From Desulfuromonas sp. (GTDB taxonomy: Bacteria > Desulfobacterota > Desulfuromonadia > Desulfuromonadales > BM501): a stretch of 44,670 nucleotides of DNA. Made by a program: the position numbers and the translations under genes. Within the stretch, counting starts at the first letter, position 1, and each line of letters begins with the position of its first letter. The stretch spans positions 62,513-107,182 of the forward strand of contig NZ_PKUB01000015.1 of the NCBI RefSeq assembly GCF_002868845.1, in the 5' to 3' direction. Under the pieces are notes generated by a model. The model had not been told where the DNA came from and searched no databases. It was given only the letters and a program-made list of their open reading frames with translations. Below, in pieces: positions 7,067 through 15,267 of this stretch.

Positions 7067-8962
7067 CTATTTCCCCATCCCCTCTTTCCGCATTGCCACC
7101 ACCCTCTCCAGCAGTTGCCGCACGGCGGCATCGTCCGGAGCAAACCGTAGCGCCAGACGCAGGTGCTCCTCCGCCTTCACGTACCGCCCCATCCCCATAT
7201 ACGCCCCGCCGAGCCCCTGATGCGCCTTGGCGTACTCGGGCTTAAGCCGGATGGCGGTCAGGTACTCGGCCGCCGCCTCTTCGAGCCGTCCCAGCCGGTG
7301 ATAGGCGATGCCGAGGTTGAGGTGGTTCCTCGCCGAGCGAGGAGCGAGGCTGATGGCGACCCGGTACTCGGCGATCCCTTCATCGGTCTTCCCCGCCTGA
7401 ACAAGGGCGGAGGCGAGGTTCCCGTGCAGCTCGTCGTACCCGGGGTCGAGTTCGAGCCCGAGGCGGTAGTGGCGGAGAGCCATGTCGAGTTTTCCCAGGC
7501 GATGGTAGGCGACGCCCAGGTTGTTGCTCAGGTAGGCGCTCCCGGGCCGCAGGCGCGAAGCGATCTTGAACTCGCCCAGGGCCCTCTCGAGGTCGCCGCG
7601 ACCGAGGAGCACCTCCCCGTATTCGCTGTGGGTCCGGGCCTTCTGAGGCGATTTGACGACCGCATCGCCCCAGAGGGTCGCCGGGTCCGCCCACACCTGG
7701 TTGCGCATGAAGGCGGCGGCGCCGAGGGCGAGGACCACCGCGGCCACCCCGATGACCCACGCCTTTTCAGGAATCCTGCGACGAAGCGCACCGGCACCGG
7801 CGGCGAGGGCGAGAGCGACCCCCGCCATGGGAAGGTAAAGGCGATGCTCGAACATGAGATCCCGAATGGGGATAACGCTCGACTCCACGGAAAGAGCGAG
7901 AAAGAAAAAGACGATGCCGAAGCCCGCCAAGCGACAGGCCGGGTTCGGGGCCCGATCGCCGGCAGGTGACTCCCCGTCCCCGGCGCGCACCCTGTAAAGC
8001 CACAGGGCAAGGCCGAGAAGGGCCGTGAGAAGAAGGAAGGGGAAGAAGACCTTCGGAGCAAAGAACGTGTCGTAGATCGCCTGATCGTGATCGATGTTCT
8101 GGCCGAGGGGGAGGAAAATCATCCCGACGTATTTGGCGACAACGGCGAACTGGGTCAGCAGGTAATCGGATCGACTGATCGCATCGGTCTCCCGGGCCAG
8201 CCTGTCCACGCTGGAGAGGAGTTCCCCCAGGGGCCTCTGCCCTCCCACAAAAGTGAGGCACGCTCCTCCTGTCAGCAGAGCAAAGGGGACCAGGGCCATG
8301 ATCCGTCGCCGGATGCCGCCCCGGAAGAAGGAGAACTCACAGAGAATCACGGCCAGGGGAAGGGTGAATGCGATCTCCTTGGTCGAGAGCGCCGCCCCGG
8401 CTGCGAGAAAAGAGAGCAGGAAGAGAAACCAGGTCCTGACCCTGCGCGAACCGTCGGCCTCCTGCCCGAGTCGGGCCCGCAGATAGAAGACCAGAGCGAG
8501 CAGGTAGAAGAGAGTCGCGAGAGAGGCGAAGCGCTGGACGACGTAGGTGACGGCCTGTGTCTGGAGAGGATGAAGGACGAAGATCAGCCCTGCGAGGCAG
8601 GCGACCGCGCCGCCCTCCACTGTTTTAGCTCCCCCGCCCATCAGGGATGTTCGGGCGATCGATCGACAGAGGGCGTAGACGAGCAGGGCGCAGAGGAGGT
8701 GGATCGCCAGGTTGACGACATGGTAACCGGAGACCTCGAGACCGCCTCCGCGGTAATTCAGGGCAAAACTCAAAAAGCCGAGAAAGCGTCTCGGGTTGGA
8801 ATCCCAGCCGGCTCCGCCGACAAAGTTTCCGAGATCCTTGATGACCGGGTTGTCGACAATGGCGTACTTGTCGTCGAAGACGAAGGGCGCGCCGAAGGTG
8901 TTGGCGTAGGCGGCGAGGCCGGCCAGGGCGATCAGCAGGATGTGCCAGGCAGTTCTCTTCAT
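7067..8962 (-). CDS. TMTC-like membrane protein with C-terminal TPRs (putative GT-C O-glycosyltransferase)
   Basis: 631 aa from the ATG at 8962. An in-frame TTG at 9001 exists but would start against the terminator hairpin. The N-terminal two thirds are about a dozen membrane helices. A periplasmic first loop carries FVFDDKYAIVDN, the acidic DD motif typical of GT-C enzymes of the PMT/TMTC family. Residues about 455-620 are five tandem TPRs of 34 residues. The layout resembles bacterial relatives of TMTC protein O-mannosyltransferases, which transfer a sugar from a lipid carrier to Ser/Thr of exported proteins. Substrate and sugar are not known. The gene lies just downstream of a lipoprotein gene with a Ser/Thr-rich linker, a candidate acceptor (inference). 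No strong promoter or ribosome site is visible, so readthrough of the terminator is possible. Confidence 0.75.
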   Translation of the reverse strand: MKRTAWHILLIALAGLAAYANTFGAPFVFDDKYAIVDNPVIKDLGNFVGGAGWDSNPRRFLGFLSFALNYRGGGLEVSGYHVVNLAIHLLCALLVYALCRSIARTSLMGGGAKTVEGGAVACLAGLIFVLHPLQTQAVTYVVQRFASLATLFYLLALVFYLRARLGQEADGSRRVRTWFLFLLSFLAAGAALSTKEIAFTLPLAVILCEFSFFRGGIRRRIMALVPFALLTGGACLTFVGGQRPLGELLSSVDRLARETDAISRSDYLLTQFAVVAKYVGMIFLPLGQNIDHDQAIYDTFFAPKVFFPFLLLTALLGLALWLYRVRAGDGESPAGDRAPNPACRLAGFGIVFFFLALSVESSVIPIRDLMFEHRLYLPMAGVALALAAGAGALRRRIPEKAWVIGVAAVVLALGAAAFMRNQVWADPATLWGDAVVKSPQKARTHSEYGEVLLGRGDLERALGEFKIASRLRPGSAYLSNNLGVAYHRLGKLDMALRHYRLGLELDPGYDELHGNLASALVQAGKTDEGIAEYRVAISLAPRSARNHLNLGIAYHRLGRLEEAAAEYLTAIRLKPEYAKAHQGLGGAYMGMGRYVKAEEHLRLALRFAPDDAAVRQLLERVVAMRKEGMGK

Positions 8963-9003
8963 GGAGCACAGGATACAGGTTTTATCGGAGCATGGCACCA
9001 AAG

Positions 9004-9034
9004 AAAAAAAAAGGGCCGCCCGAAGGCGGCCCTT
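9004..9034 (-). terminator. Strong intrinsic terminator after the large lipoprotein gene
   Basis: On the minus strand GGGCCGCC (9032-9025), a four-base loop, GGCGGCCC (9020-9013) and a run of nine T (9012-9004), a textbook terminator for the gene ending at 9065. Confidence 0.9.
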
Positions 9035-9064
9035 GCATTGCAGAATAGTTCTTCGTTCGAAACC

Positions 9065-12000
9065 TTACTCGGTCACGAACTCGGGACCAGGAGCGATCCG
9101 GGTAAGAGGATCGTTGATGTCACCGCCAGCGAATTCGCTGTAGAAGTAGGGGAACTGGGGAGTAACCCTATCCCCGAGCTCCAGCTCGCCTGCAGTGAGG
9201 TCGAACACCACGGTCAGAACCAGCCCGCTGGCGCTGAGGGTCGCGCCGTTGCCGGCCACGGTGGCAGCAAAGGCGTTGACCCCAACAGTGTCCTCGAGGA
9301 AGACGAACTGGGCATCAACCTGGGCCCCGGTCAGGGTGGTGACACCGGCGGCGAGGCCGAAGGTCACTTCCATGTCGAGGGGCTGGTTGAAGGAGTAGAC
9401 CAGCGAGAAGGTATCGTCCGTGCCAGCGACGAAGTCCGGGCTGTTGGTGGTGAGGGTGAGGGCACCGAGGATGTCAACAGCGGCGAACTCGGGAGTCGCC
9501 ACGACGCCGGTGAAGTCTTCCCAGGCGTTCCCCTCGAGGTCCTCGATCACGTCGGTGTTGAGAATGGCGTGGTTGAGGGCGCCGGCACCGCCGACGGCGT
9601 TGTAAGCCGCCTCAGCGTAGGCATAGTCCTCGGAGAAGAGGGTGGCCCGGCTGAAGTCCCCGGCGAGAGGAGCAGCGAGGTTCTCGAAGGGAATGTTGAG
9701 CGTCAGGCCGTCGACGCTCAGAGTGGTGTCGGCGAGGCTGATGACCGCGAAGTCCATGGCGTCGTCGGGGCTGGTCAGGACGACGAAGTCCGAGTCGGTA
9801 GGGGCAATCGCTTCGTTGAAGACGATGGTCAGACCGTCGTCGTCGAGGTAGGACAGGGTGACGAAAGGAGGCATGCGGTCGTCGATCACCACCCGGGCGT
9901 TGGCGCAGGTGGAAGCCACGTTGCCGGCTTCGTCAGCCACGGCGTCGGTGAAGTCGATGACGGCGTCGTCGTCGATGTTGGCGAAGGTGATGACGTTTTC
10001 GACAACCAGGGTCACCAGGTCGCGGTCCGCGTCATGGCCGAAGGTGTCGCCGTCGTCCTGCTGGAGGACGTCGTTGAGGGAAGTCGGCTCGGCGATCATG
10101 CCGACAGTGCCGTCGTAGCCGGCCACGATGGCGGCGCCGTCGGTCACGCTGATGTTCTCGGAGAAGGCCACGCCGACAACGCGGGAGAAGTCGTCCCAAG
10201 CGATGAAGGAGGTGGCGTCGTAGATGTCGGCTTCGAACTGGAACTCGTCGCCGACGACGTCGACATCGGGATCGTTGATGCCGTTGGCATCGTAGAGGCC
10301 GCGGATTTCAGCGGGCTCGGTGATGGAAGGAGCGGCAGCCTGGTCAGCGAGGAGACGGGGGGTGACCGGGAAGATGGGGGTGCCGCCCTCGGTGACGAGC
10401 AGGGTGCTCTCGCCGGAGAGCTCGGCGCCGTCGCCGTAAGCGTCGTCGCCGCTCACGCCGCCGGTGGTGACGGTGTTGCCGAAGCCGTAGCCGTTCTGGA
10501 GAACGGTGGTGGGCTCGACGATGTCAGCGATGATGATGCAAACCTCGGTCCCTTCGAAACCGAAGTCGTCCATGGGGGTGATGCAGACCTCGTCGCCGAT
10601 GGCGAAGCCGGTCAGGTCCATGGTCACGAGGTCGCCAGAAGCGGAAGCTTCGAAGTCACCGCTCTGGGTGGGGCCGTTGGTGCCAGTCTGGGACAGGGCG
10701 ATGACGGGGGTGCCGCCGATGACGCCCAGGTCCACAGAGGGAACGCCGGCGGTCAGCTCGATGAGGCCGTCATCGCTGTCGGTGTAGTAGATGCCGTAGC
10801 CGCTGGCGTTGGTGGCGGTGAAAGTCAGCTCGGTGGTGGTAACGTCGATGTCGCCGATGCCGCTGAAGGGGTCGGCGTCGTAGAGAGCCTGGAGGCGATC
10901 TTCGGCCTCGGGAGCGTTGAGCTGCTCCTCGGCGGTGGGGCAGTTGTCGCCAACCTGCGCGAGGACAGGAGCCTCGGCGTTGGTGTTGGCCTCACGGAAA
11001 GTGGCCAGGTTGACCTGGACGTACTGGTTGGCAACCACGGCAGGAGCGGCAGTGATCAGGTCGTAGTCGAGGGCGGCGTTCTCGTCCAGGAAGTTGGTGC
11101 CGTCGGTGAAGTCGGCGCGGAGGAGGTAGACGTTGAACTCGATGTCCTGGGCCAGGGCCTCGACGAGGGTCAGGGTCAGGATGTTGCCGTCAACCACGGC
11201 GGAGGCCACGTCAACGTAGGCGCCGGTGGTCAGGTCGCGCACGAGAACGGAGTTGGCGGCCACGGTGGCATCGAGGGGCTCGTTGAAGATGAGAACGATG
11301 GGCTGGTTGACGCCGTCGATACCCTTGGTGAGCAGGGCACGGTCGGCACCTTCGGCGAAAACGCCGGAAGCCGCAACCACGAAGGGATCGACCTCGTCAC
11401 CGGCATCGGTGATCTCGCAGATGCTGATGTTGCCCAGGTTGTTGACAACGTCGAAGGTCGAGACATCGGCGACGATGGTGGGGGTTTCGGAGGCGAAATC
11501 ATCGGTCTCGTAGTTGCCGACGAGCACGTCCAGAGCCGAATCGACGGGCACGCCGGAGACGGTGAAGAAGCCGTCGCTGTTGGTGAAAGCGACGTAGGGG
11601 GTGGTCTGGTAGAAGATGTCGTCGCTGCAGGGGTTGCCAGCGCACTCGGTGGCGACGAAGTCAAGGTTGACCTGCAGGTTGGCCAGGGCCTCGCCGGTGT
11701 CGCAGTCGCGCAGCCAGCCGGAAACCTCAGCGGCGAGCTCGGGCAGAACGGCGGTCACGGCCTGGGCCACGAAGCCGTCGACGAAGGTCACGACCTTGTT
11801 GTTGCCTTCGGAGACGACATCGCTGCCGGCAGCGTCGCCGGTGTAGTCGTTGCTGCCGTCGAACTGGGCGTAGGGATAGGCGGCCACGGTGGCCCCGAGG
11901 TAACCGGTGGGGGCGACCACGGTCACGAGGACGGCGGTCATGTCCTCGCTGTAGTAGTCCTGGTCGGCGCCGCGAACGTCAGCCACGGGCACGTCGGCGA

Positions 12001-12277
12001 AAGCGTACTGGCCGGCGGCGTTGGTGGTGGTGGTCAGGGTGCCGAGGATGCCGACGATCACGCCGGCGAGGGGGTTGCCGTTGCTGTCCACAACAACACC
12101 GGCCACGGAACCGACGCCCTGAGCGAGATCGAGATCCTGCCCGGTAGTGGAGGTGGAGGTGGAGGTGGTGTTGGATCCCGCGTCACCGTCGTCCCGGGAA
12201 CAACCCGAAACAAACAGCACGAGAGACAGGGCACAAACGAGAGTCAATGCCGTTGCCAGTCTAAAGTGTTTGATCAT
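9065..12277 (-). CDS. Large acidic Ig-like repeat lipoprotein
   Basis: 1070 aa. A lipoprotein signal ends in VSGC (Cys 26), followed by a Ser/Thr-rich linker (residues 34-46) and a carboxypeptidase-regulatory-like beta sandwich (GVVVDSNGNPLAGVIVG). A second such domain (about 180-260) has a DxxTGEALANLQV segment. Several Big_5/SbsA-type Ig-like modules follow, recognised by repeated phrases such as FNEPLDAT, FSENISVTDG, FNEAIAPTDSDF and FNQPLDMEVTF. The protein is very acidic and has few Lys or Cys. It is probably anchored in the outer membrane and exposed as a rod-like adhesin or surface layer component; no enzymatic domain is visible. The start is set by AAGGAG nine bases before the ATG. 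A promoter at 12665-12693 implies a leader of about 380 bases. The gene ends at a strong terminator (9004-9034). Confidence 0.8.
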   Translation of the reverse strand: MIKHFRLATALTLVCALSLVLFVSGCSRDDGDAGSNTTSTSTSTTGQDLDLAQGVGSVAGVVVDSNGNPLAGVIVGILGTLTTTTNAAGQYAFADVPVADVRGADQDYYSEDMTAVLVTVVAPTGYLGATVAAYPYAQFDGSNDYTGDAAGSDVVSEGNNKVVTFVDGFVAQAVTAVLPELAAEVSGWLRDCDTGEALANLQVNLDFVATECAGNPCSDDIFYQTTPYVAFTNSDGFFTVSGVPVDSALDVLVGNYETDDFASETPTIVADVSTFDVVNNLGNISICEITDAGDEVDPFVVAASGVFAEGADRALLTKGIDGVNQPIVLIFNEPLDATVAANSVLVRDLTTGAYVDVASAVVDGNILTLTLVEALAQDIEFNVYLLRADFTDGTNFLDENAALDYDLITAAPAVVANQYVQVNLATFREANTNAEAPVLAQVGDNCPTAEEQLNAPEAEDRLQALYDADPFSGIGDIDVTTTELTFTATNASGYGIYYTDSDDGLIELTAGVPSVDLGVIGGTPVIALSQTGTNGPTQSGDFEASASGDLVTMDLTGFAIGDEVCITPMDDFGFEGTEVCIIIADIVEPTTVLQNGYGFGNTVTTGGVSGDDAYGDGAELSGESTLLVTEGGTPIFPVTPRLLADQAAAPSITEPAEIRGLYDANGINDPDVDVVGDEFQFEADIYDATSFIAWDDFSRVVGVAFSENISVTDGAAIVAGYDGTVGMIAEPTSLNDVLQQDDGDTFGHDADRDLVTLVVENVITFANIDDDAVIDFTDAVADEAGNVASTCANARVVIDDRMPPFVTLSYLDDDGLTIVFNEAIAPTDSDFVVLTSPDDAMDFAVISLADTTLSVDGLTLNIPFENLAAPLAGDFSRATLFSEDYAYAEAAYNAVGGAGALNHAILNTDVIEDLEGNAWEDFTGVVATPEFAAVDILGALTLTTNSPDFVAGTDDTFSLVYSFNQPLDMEVTFGLAAGVTTLTGAQVDAQFVFLEDTVGVNAFAATVAGNGATLSASGLVLTVVFDLTAGELELGDRVTPQFPYFYSEFAGGDINDPLTRIAPGPEFVTE

Positions 12278-12664
12278 TCTTCGTTTCTCCTTCCTGATTC
12301 ATACGGATTTCATGCTCCTCCCAGATGTTGCCACAATGCAAACTCTTGAAGCGGACGGACCAGACCTTCAGTTCAAGTTTCGGAGGACCACAAAGCTAGA
12401 TTTTACTTCCTGCATACATACACATTGCACCTAAAACGCCTCGTCACCTTAGTCTGCCATCAACCCTCCTTTCCCTAATTTGTTTGTCTTCGAGAACACG
12501 GAAAACTTTGGCCTTTGCTAGCGTTTTTGACTTCGACCGCGAAATGCCGAACCGAACCGACATCCTCGCGGGTTTGCATTATCCGTACCCAATCACCCTG
12601 CGAGCCCACCCGGGAACCGGGACAAATAGCCGCTCGCCGGGGGGTCCGGGCGAGAATAGGAGGA

Positions 12665-12693
12665 ATACTATATAACACAGGGGGGTGTGTCAA
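12665..12693 (-). promoter_or_regulatory. Promoter of the large lipoprotein gene
   Basis: On the minus strand TTGACA (12693-12688), 17 bases, TAGTAT (12670-12665): a consensus -35 with a reasonable -10. An alternative TATAGT lies two bases nearer. Transcription would begin near 12657, about 380 bases before the ATG. Confidence 0.65.
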
Positions 12694-12900
12694 CACCAAA
12701 TGCGCCCTTTTTCGGCGCTCTGCTGTCCCATCCCCCGCCGGGGCCTCCCGGCCCTCCCAGGTTGTCGCAAAAAGACGCCATTTGACGCGCCCCTGTGCAA
12801 ATTTTCGGCAGCGCCGTCATCACGGCACGCCATCTCCCTCTTTAGAACATAACGTCCCATCGCTGGAATCGGTCGCACTATGCACATTCACACATTCTGC

Positions 12901-12932
12901 GCTTAATACTATTAAGCACCACAAATTGTCAA
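12901..12932 (-). promoter_or_regulatory. Second minus-strand promoter candidate with inverted repeat
   Basis: TTGACA (12932-12927) and TAGTAT (12911-12906) with a 15-base spacer, shorter than ideal. The -10 lies in a perfect inverted repeat GCTTAAT-N3-ATTAAGC (12901-12917). It could drive the lipoprotein gene from far upstream under repression, or a small RNA read leftwards from about 12897. Neither is shown. Confidence 0.4.
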
Positions 12933-13125
12933 CATCTTTTTCCCAACCCGCCCGAAAAGGCGGGATGCGCGCGACACTCTTTTCATTCGGGCAAAGATAG
13001 CGCACTTCCTCTCCATGTCAAGAGGGTCTGGGTGAAAAACCGCCACCGGGCGCTCCCCTCCTTTTCGGACGCCGCCCCCCGCGTCTTTAGCTCCCAGGCT
13101 CAAAAAAGTCCCCCGGCCTTTTCTC

Positions 13126-13154
13126 TTGACACCGTTTCAAACGATTGTTTTAAT
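13126..13154 (+). promoter_or_regulatory. Promoter of the tetR-RND efflux operon
   Basis: TTGACA (13126-13131), 17 bases, TTTAAT (13149-13154). The spacer carries the small palindrome AAACGATTGTTT (13139-13150) and flanking CAAACG copies, a plausible binding site for the TetR-family protein encoded just downstream (autoregulation inferred). Confidence 0.7.
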
Positions 13155-13210
13155 CAAACGCATGAACTACAGCGGCGAGAAATCCCCCCCCCTCCCGCGC
13201 GGAGGCGGCC

Positions 13211-13840
13211 GTGAGCGAGCCCGGGACCAAGGAACGCATCCTCGACGCGGCGGAGCGGCTCTTCGCCCGCGAGGGCTTCCACACCACCTCCCTGCGGGCG
13301 ATCACGTCCCGGGCCGGGGCGAACCTCGCGGCGGTCAACTACCACTTCGGCTCCAAGGAAGCCCTTCTGGAGGCGGTCTTCGAGCGCCGCCTGGTTCCTC
13401 TCAACCGGGAGCGGCGGGAACGGCTGGAGCAGGTGCTCGAGGCGGCCCGGGAACAGCGGCGCCCGCCCCTGGCCGAAACGGCCCTTCGCGCCTTTATCGA
13501 ACCGGCCCTGCGCTTTAGCGATTCGAGCCCGGGAGCCCGGGACTTCACCACCCTGGTGGGCCGCGCCCTGACCGAAACCGAAGACACGGTGCGGGACCTC
13601 TTCATCGGCCACATGGAACCGGTCTTCATCCTGCTCCTCGAGACCCTGTGCCAGGCCCTTCCCGACCGGCCTAAAAACCTGATCTTCTGGCGCCTGCGCT
13701 TCGCCCTGGGGGCTATGAGCCAGGCGATGTGCCCGGCCACCGAAAAAATCCCCGCCCCCGGGATCTACACCGCCTGCGAAACCGAGGAAATTATCGCCAT
13801 GCTGATACCCTTCGTCAGCGCCGGCATGGAGACACCATGA
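13211..13840 (+). CDS. TetR/AcrR-family transcriptional repressor
   Basis: 209 aa. The first 55 residues form the DNA-binding domain: TKERILDAAERLFAREGF, then TTSLRAITSRAGANLAAV and NYHFGSKEALL, a standard TetR helix-turn-helix ending in YHFxSKExL. The remainder is a helical ligand-binding and dimer domain, as in regulators of efflux pumps. The start is a GTG behind GGAGG with a 5-base spacer. The stop codon overlaps the ATG of the next gene (ATGA), so it is the first gene of the efflux operon. It probably represses the operon until an effector, perhaps a pump substrate, binds. The effector cannot be read from sequence. Confidence 0.92.
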   Translation: MSEPGTKERILDAAERLFAREGFHTTSLRAITSRAGANLAAVNYHFGSKEALLEAVFERRLVPLNRERRERLEQVLEAAREQRRPPLAETALRAFIEPALRFSDSSPGARDFTTLVGRALTETEDTVRDLFIGHMEPVFILLLETLCQALPDRPKNLIFWRLRFALGAMSQAMCPATEKIPAPGIYTACETEEIIAMLIPFVSAGMETP

Positions 13841-15267
13841 CCGGCCGCCGATGCACCGCCTCGATCCTCCTGGCCGCCCTCGTCATGCTGGCCGGATGCG
13901 CCGTGCACCGCCCGCAGGCCATCACCCCTCCCGCCCCCCTGCCGGCTGCCTTCGCCGGGCAGGCAGCGGAGGCGACGCCACCCCTCGGCCCATTGTGGCA
14001 GGCCTTCGGCGACCCCCGCCTCGACGCCCTGGTGGTGGAGGCCTTCGCGGGCAACCTGGACCTGGCCGGGGCGGTGGCCCGCCTGGAACAGCTGGAGGCG
14101 CTCGCCCGGCAGAGCGCCGCGGCCCGGAGCCCCGTCCTCAACATCGAGGGACGGGCCAGCCGAGACGCCCAGCCGAGTTTCGCCGGGGACTTCACCGGCA
14201 ACAGCCACTCCCTTTCGCTGGCGGCGGGCTACGAGCCGGACCTCTGGAACAAGCTCAAAAGCCGCACTGCCGCCGCCCGCCTCGAGGCCGAGGCTTCCCG
14301 CGAGGAGATCCACGCCCTCTATCTCGGCCTCTCGGCCCGGGTCGCCGACCTGTACTACCTTGCCCTGGAGCAGCGGGCCCAGCTGGAACTGACCGACCGC
14401 ACCGTGGGCTCCTTCGCCGACACCCTGGAGCGGGTGGAGCGGCGCTACCGGGAGGGCCTGGTTCCGGCCCTCGACATCTACCAGGCCCGCCAGACCCTGG
14501 CCGCCGCCCGCGCCCGCAGGCCCCTGTTCGAGGCCAGCCTGGCCTCGGCCGAATACGCCCTGGCGTCGTTGCTGGGACGGTTCCCCGGCCCGCTGCCCGC
14601 CGCCGGGCTTCCGGCGTTGCCCGAAGCCCCGGAGGCCTTTCCCGCCGGTCTTCCCTCGCAGCTGCTGGCCCGGCGCCCCGATGTGCGCGCGGCGCTGCGG
14701 CGGGTGGAGGCGGCCGACGCCGGGGTGGCGGCGGCGATCGCCGAACGCTTCCCCTCCTTCAACCTGCTCGGCAGTTACGGAACCTCCCGCACCGCCTTCA
14801 GCACCGGCATCATCAGCGGAGATTTCTGGGGCATGGCCCTCTCCCTGGCCCAGCCGCTGATCGACGGCGGCCGGCGCAAGGCCGAGGTGGAACGCAGCCG
14901 GGCGGCGTTCCGGGAGAGACTGGCCGGTTACCGGCAGAGCGTTCTGAGCGCCTTTCAGGAGGTGGAAGACGCACTGGCCCGCAACCGCGCAACCGAGCAG
15001 CGCATCAGCCGGCTTGCCGAGCGGGCGAGCGCCACGGAAGCCTCCCTGCGCCTGTCGACCGAGCGCTACCTGCAGGGGCTTTCAGACTACCTGCCGGTGC
15101 TGACCGCCCAGGCCCTGCTGCTCGACGCGGAAGGCCAGTTGCTGGCATCGCGCCGACAGCTGATCGCCGACCGCATCACCCTGGCCCGCGCCCTGGGGGG
15201 CAGCTGGATGGAGACCGAATTGGACCATAAACTCAACACCGCCCAAACAGAAGGACAACAGCGATGA
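13837..15267 (+). CDS. Outer-membrane efflux lipoprotein (OprM/NodT family)
   Basis: 476 aa from the ATG at 13837; longer in-frame starts lie inside tetR and lack a ribosome site. A lipoprotein signal with LAGC (Cys 21) is followed by two repeats of the outer-membrane efflux protein domain: long coiled helices (EQLEALARQSAA, ERVERRYREGL, and in the second half ERSRAAFRERLAGYRQS) interrupted by beta strands. It forms the trimeric TolC-like exit duct of an RND pump. The internal FPSFNLLGSYG and QPLIDGGRRKAEVE are typical of the family. It is the second gene of the operon, translationally coupled at both ends by ATGA overlaps. Confidence 0.93.
   Translation: MTGRRCTASILLAALVMLAGCAVHRPQAITPPAPLPAAFAGQAAEATPPLGPLWQAFGDPRLDALVVEAFAGNLDLAGAVARLEQLEALARQSAAARSPVLNIEGRASRDAQPSFAGDFTGNSHSLSLAAGYEPDLWNKLKSRTAAARLEAEASREEIHALYLGLSARVADLYYLALEQRAQLELTDRTVGSFADTLERVERRYREGLVPALDIYQARQTLAAARARRPLFEASLASAEYALASLLGRFPGPLPAAGLPALPEAPEAFPAGLPSQLLARRPDVRAALRRVEAADAGVAAAIAERFPSFNLLGSYGTSRTAFSTGIISGDFWGMALSLAQPLIDGGRRKAEVERSRAAFRERLAGYRQSVLSAFQEVEDALARNRATEQRISRLAERASATEASLRLSTERYLQGLSDYLPVLTAQALLLDAEGQLLASRRQLIADRITLARALGGSWMETELDHKLNTAQTEGQQR

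Larger units (their letters stand above)
12278..13210. other. Gene-free regulatory region between divergent lipoprotein and tetR genes
   Basis: It holds two minus-strand promoter candidates (12665-12693 and 12906-12932), an inverted repeat at 12901-12917 and the tetR promoter at 13126-13154. The minus-strand leader from about 12657 to 12278 is long. I compared it by eye with c-di-GMP/cGAMP and other common riboswitch consensus motifs and found no match. A three-codon frame (ATG GCA GAC TAA) behind GGAGGG lies in it. No protein gene is supported. Confidence 0.55.

Noticed and set aside
8087-12349. A 1420-codon open frame on the plus strand
   Set aside because: It lies antisense to the lipoprotein and glycosyltransferase genes, is low in complexity (Gly, Val, Asp, Glu, His), has no ribosome site and crosses a terminator. 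It is a by-product of GC-rich codon use on the other strand.
12278-12660. c-di-GMP or cGAMP (GEMM) riboswitch in the lipoprotein leader
   Set aside because: A GCAAACC-like start is present, but the GGxACGCAAAGC block and tetraloop receptor do not follow in order.
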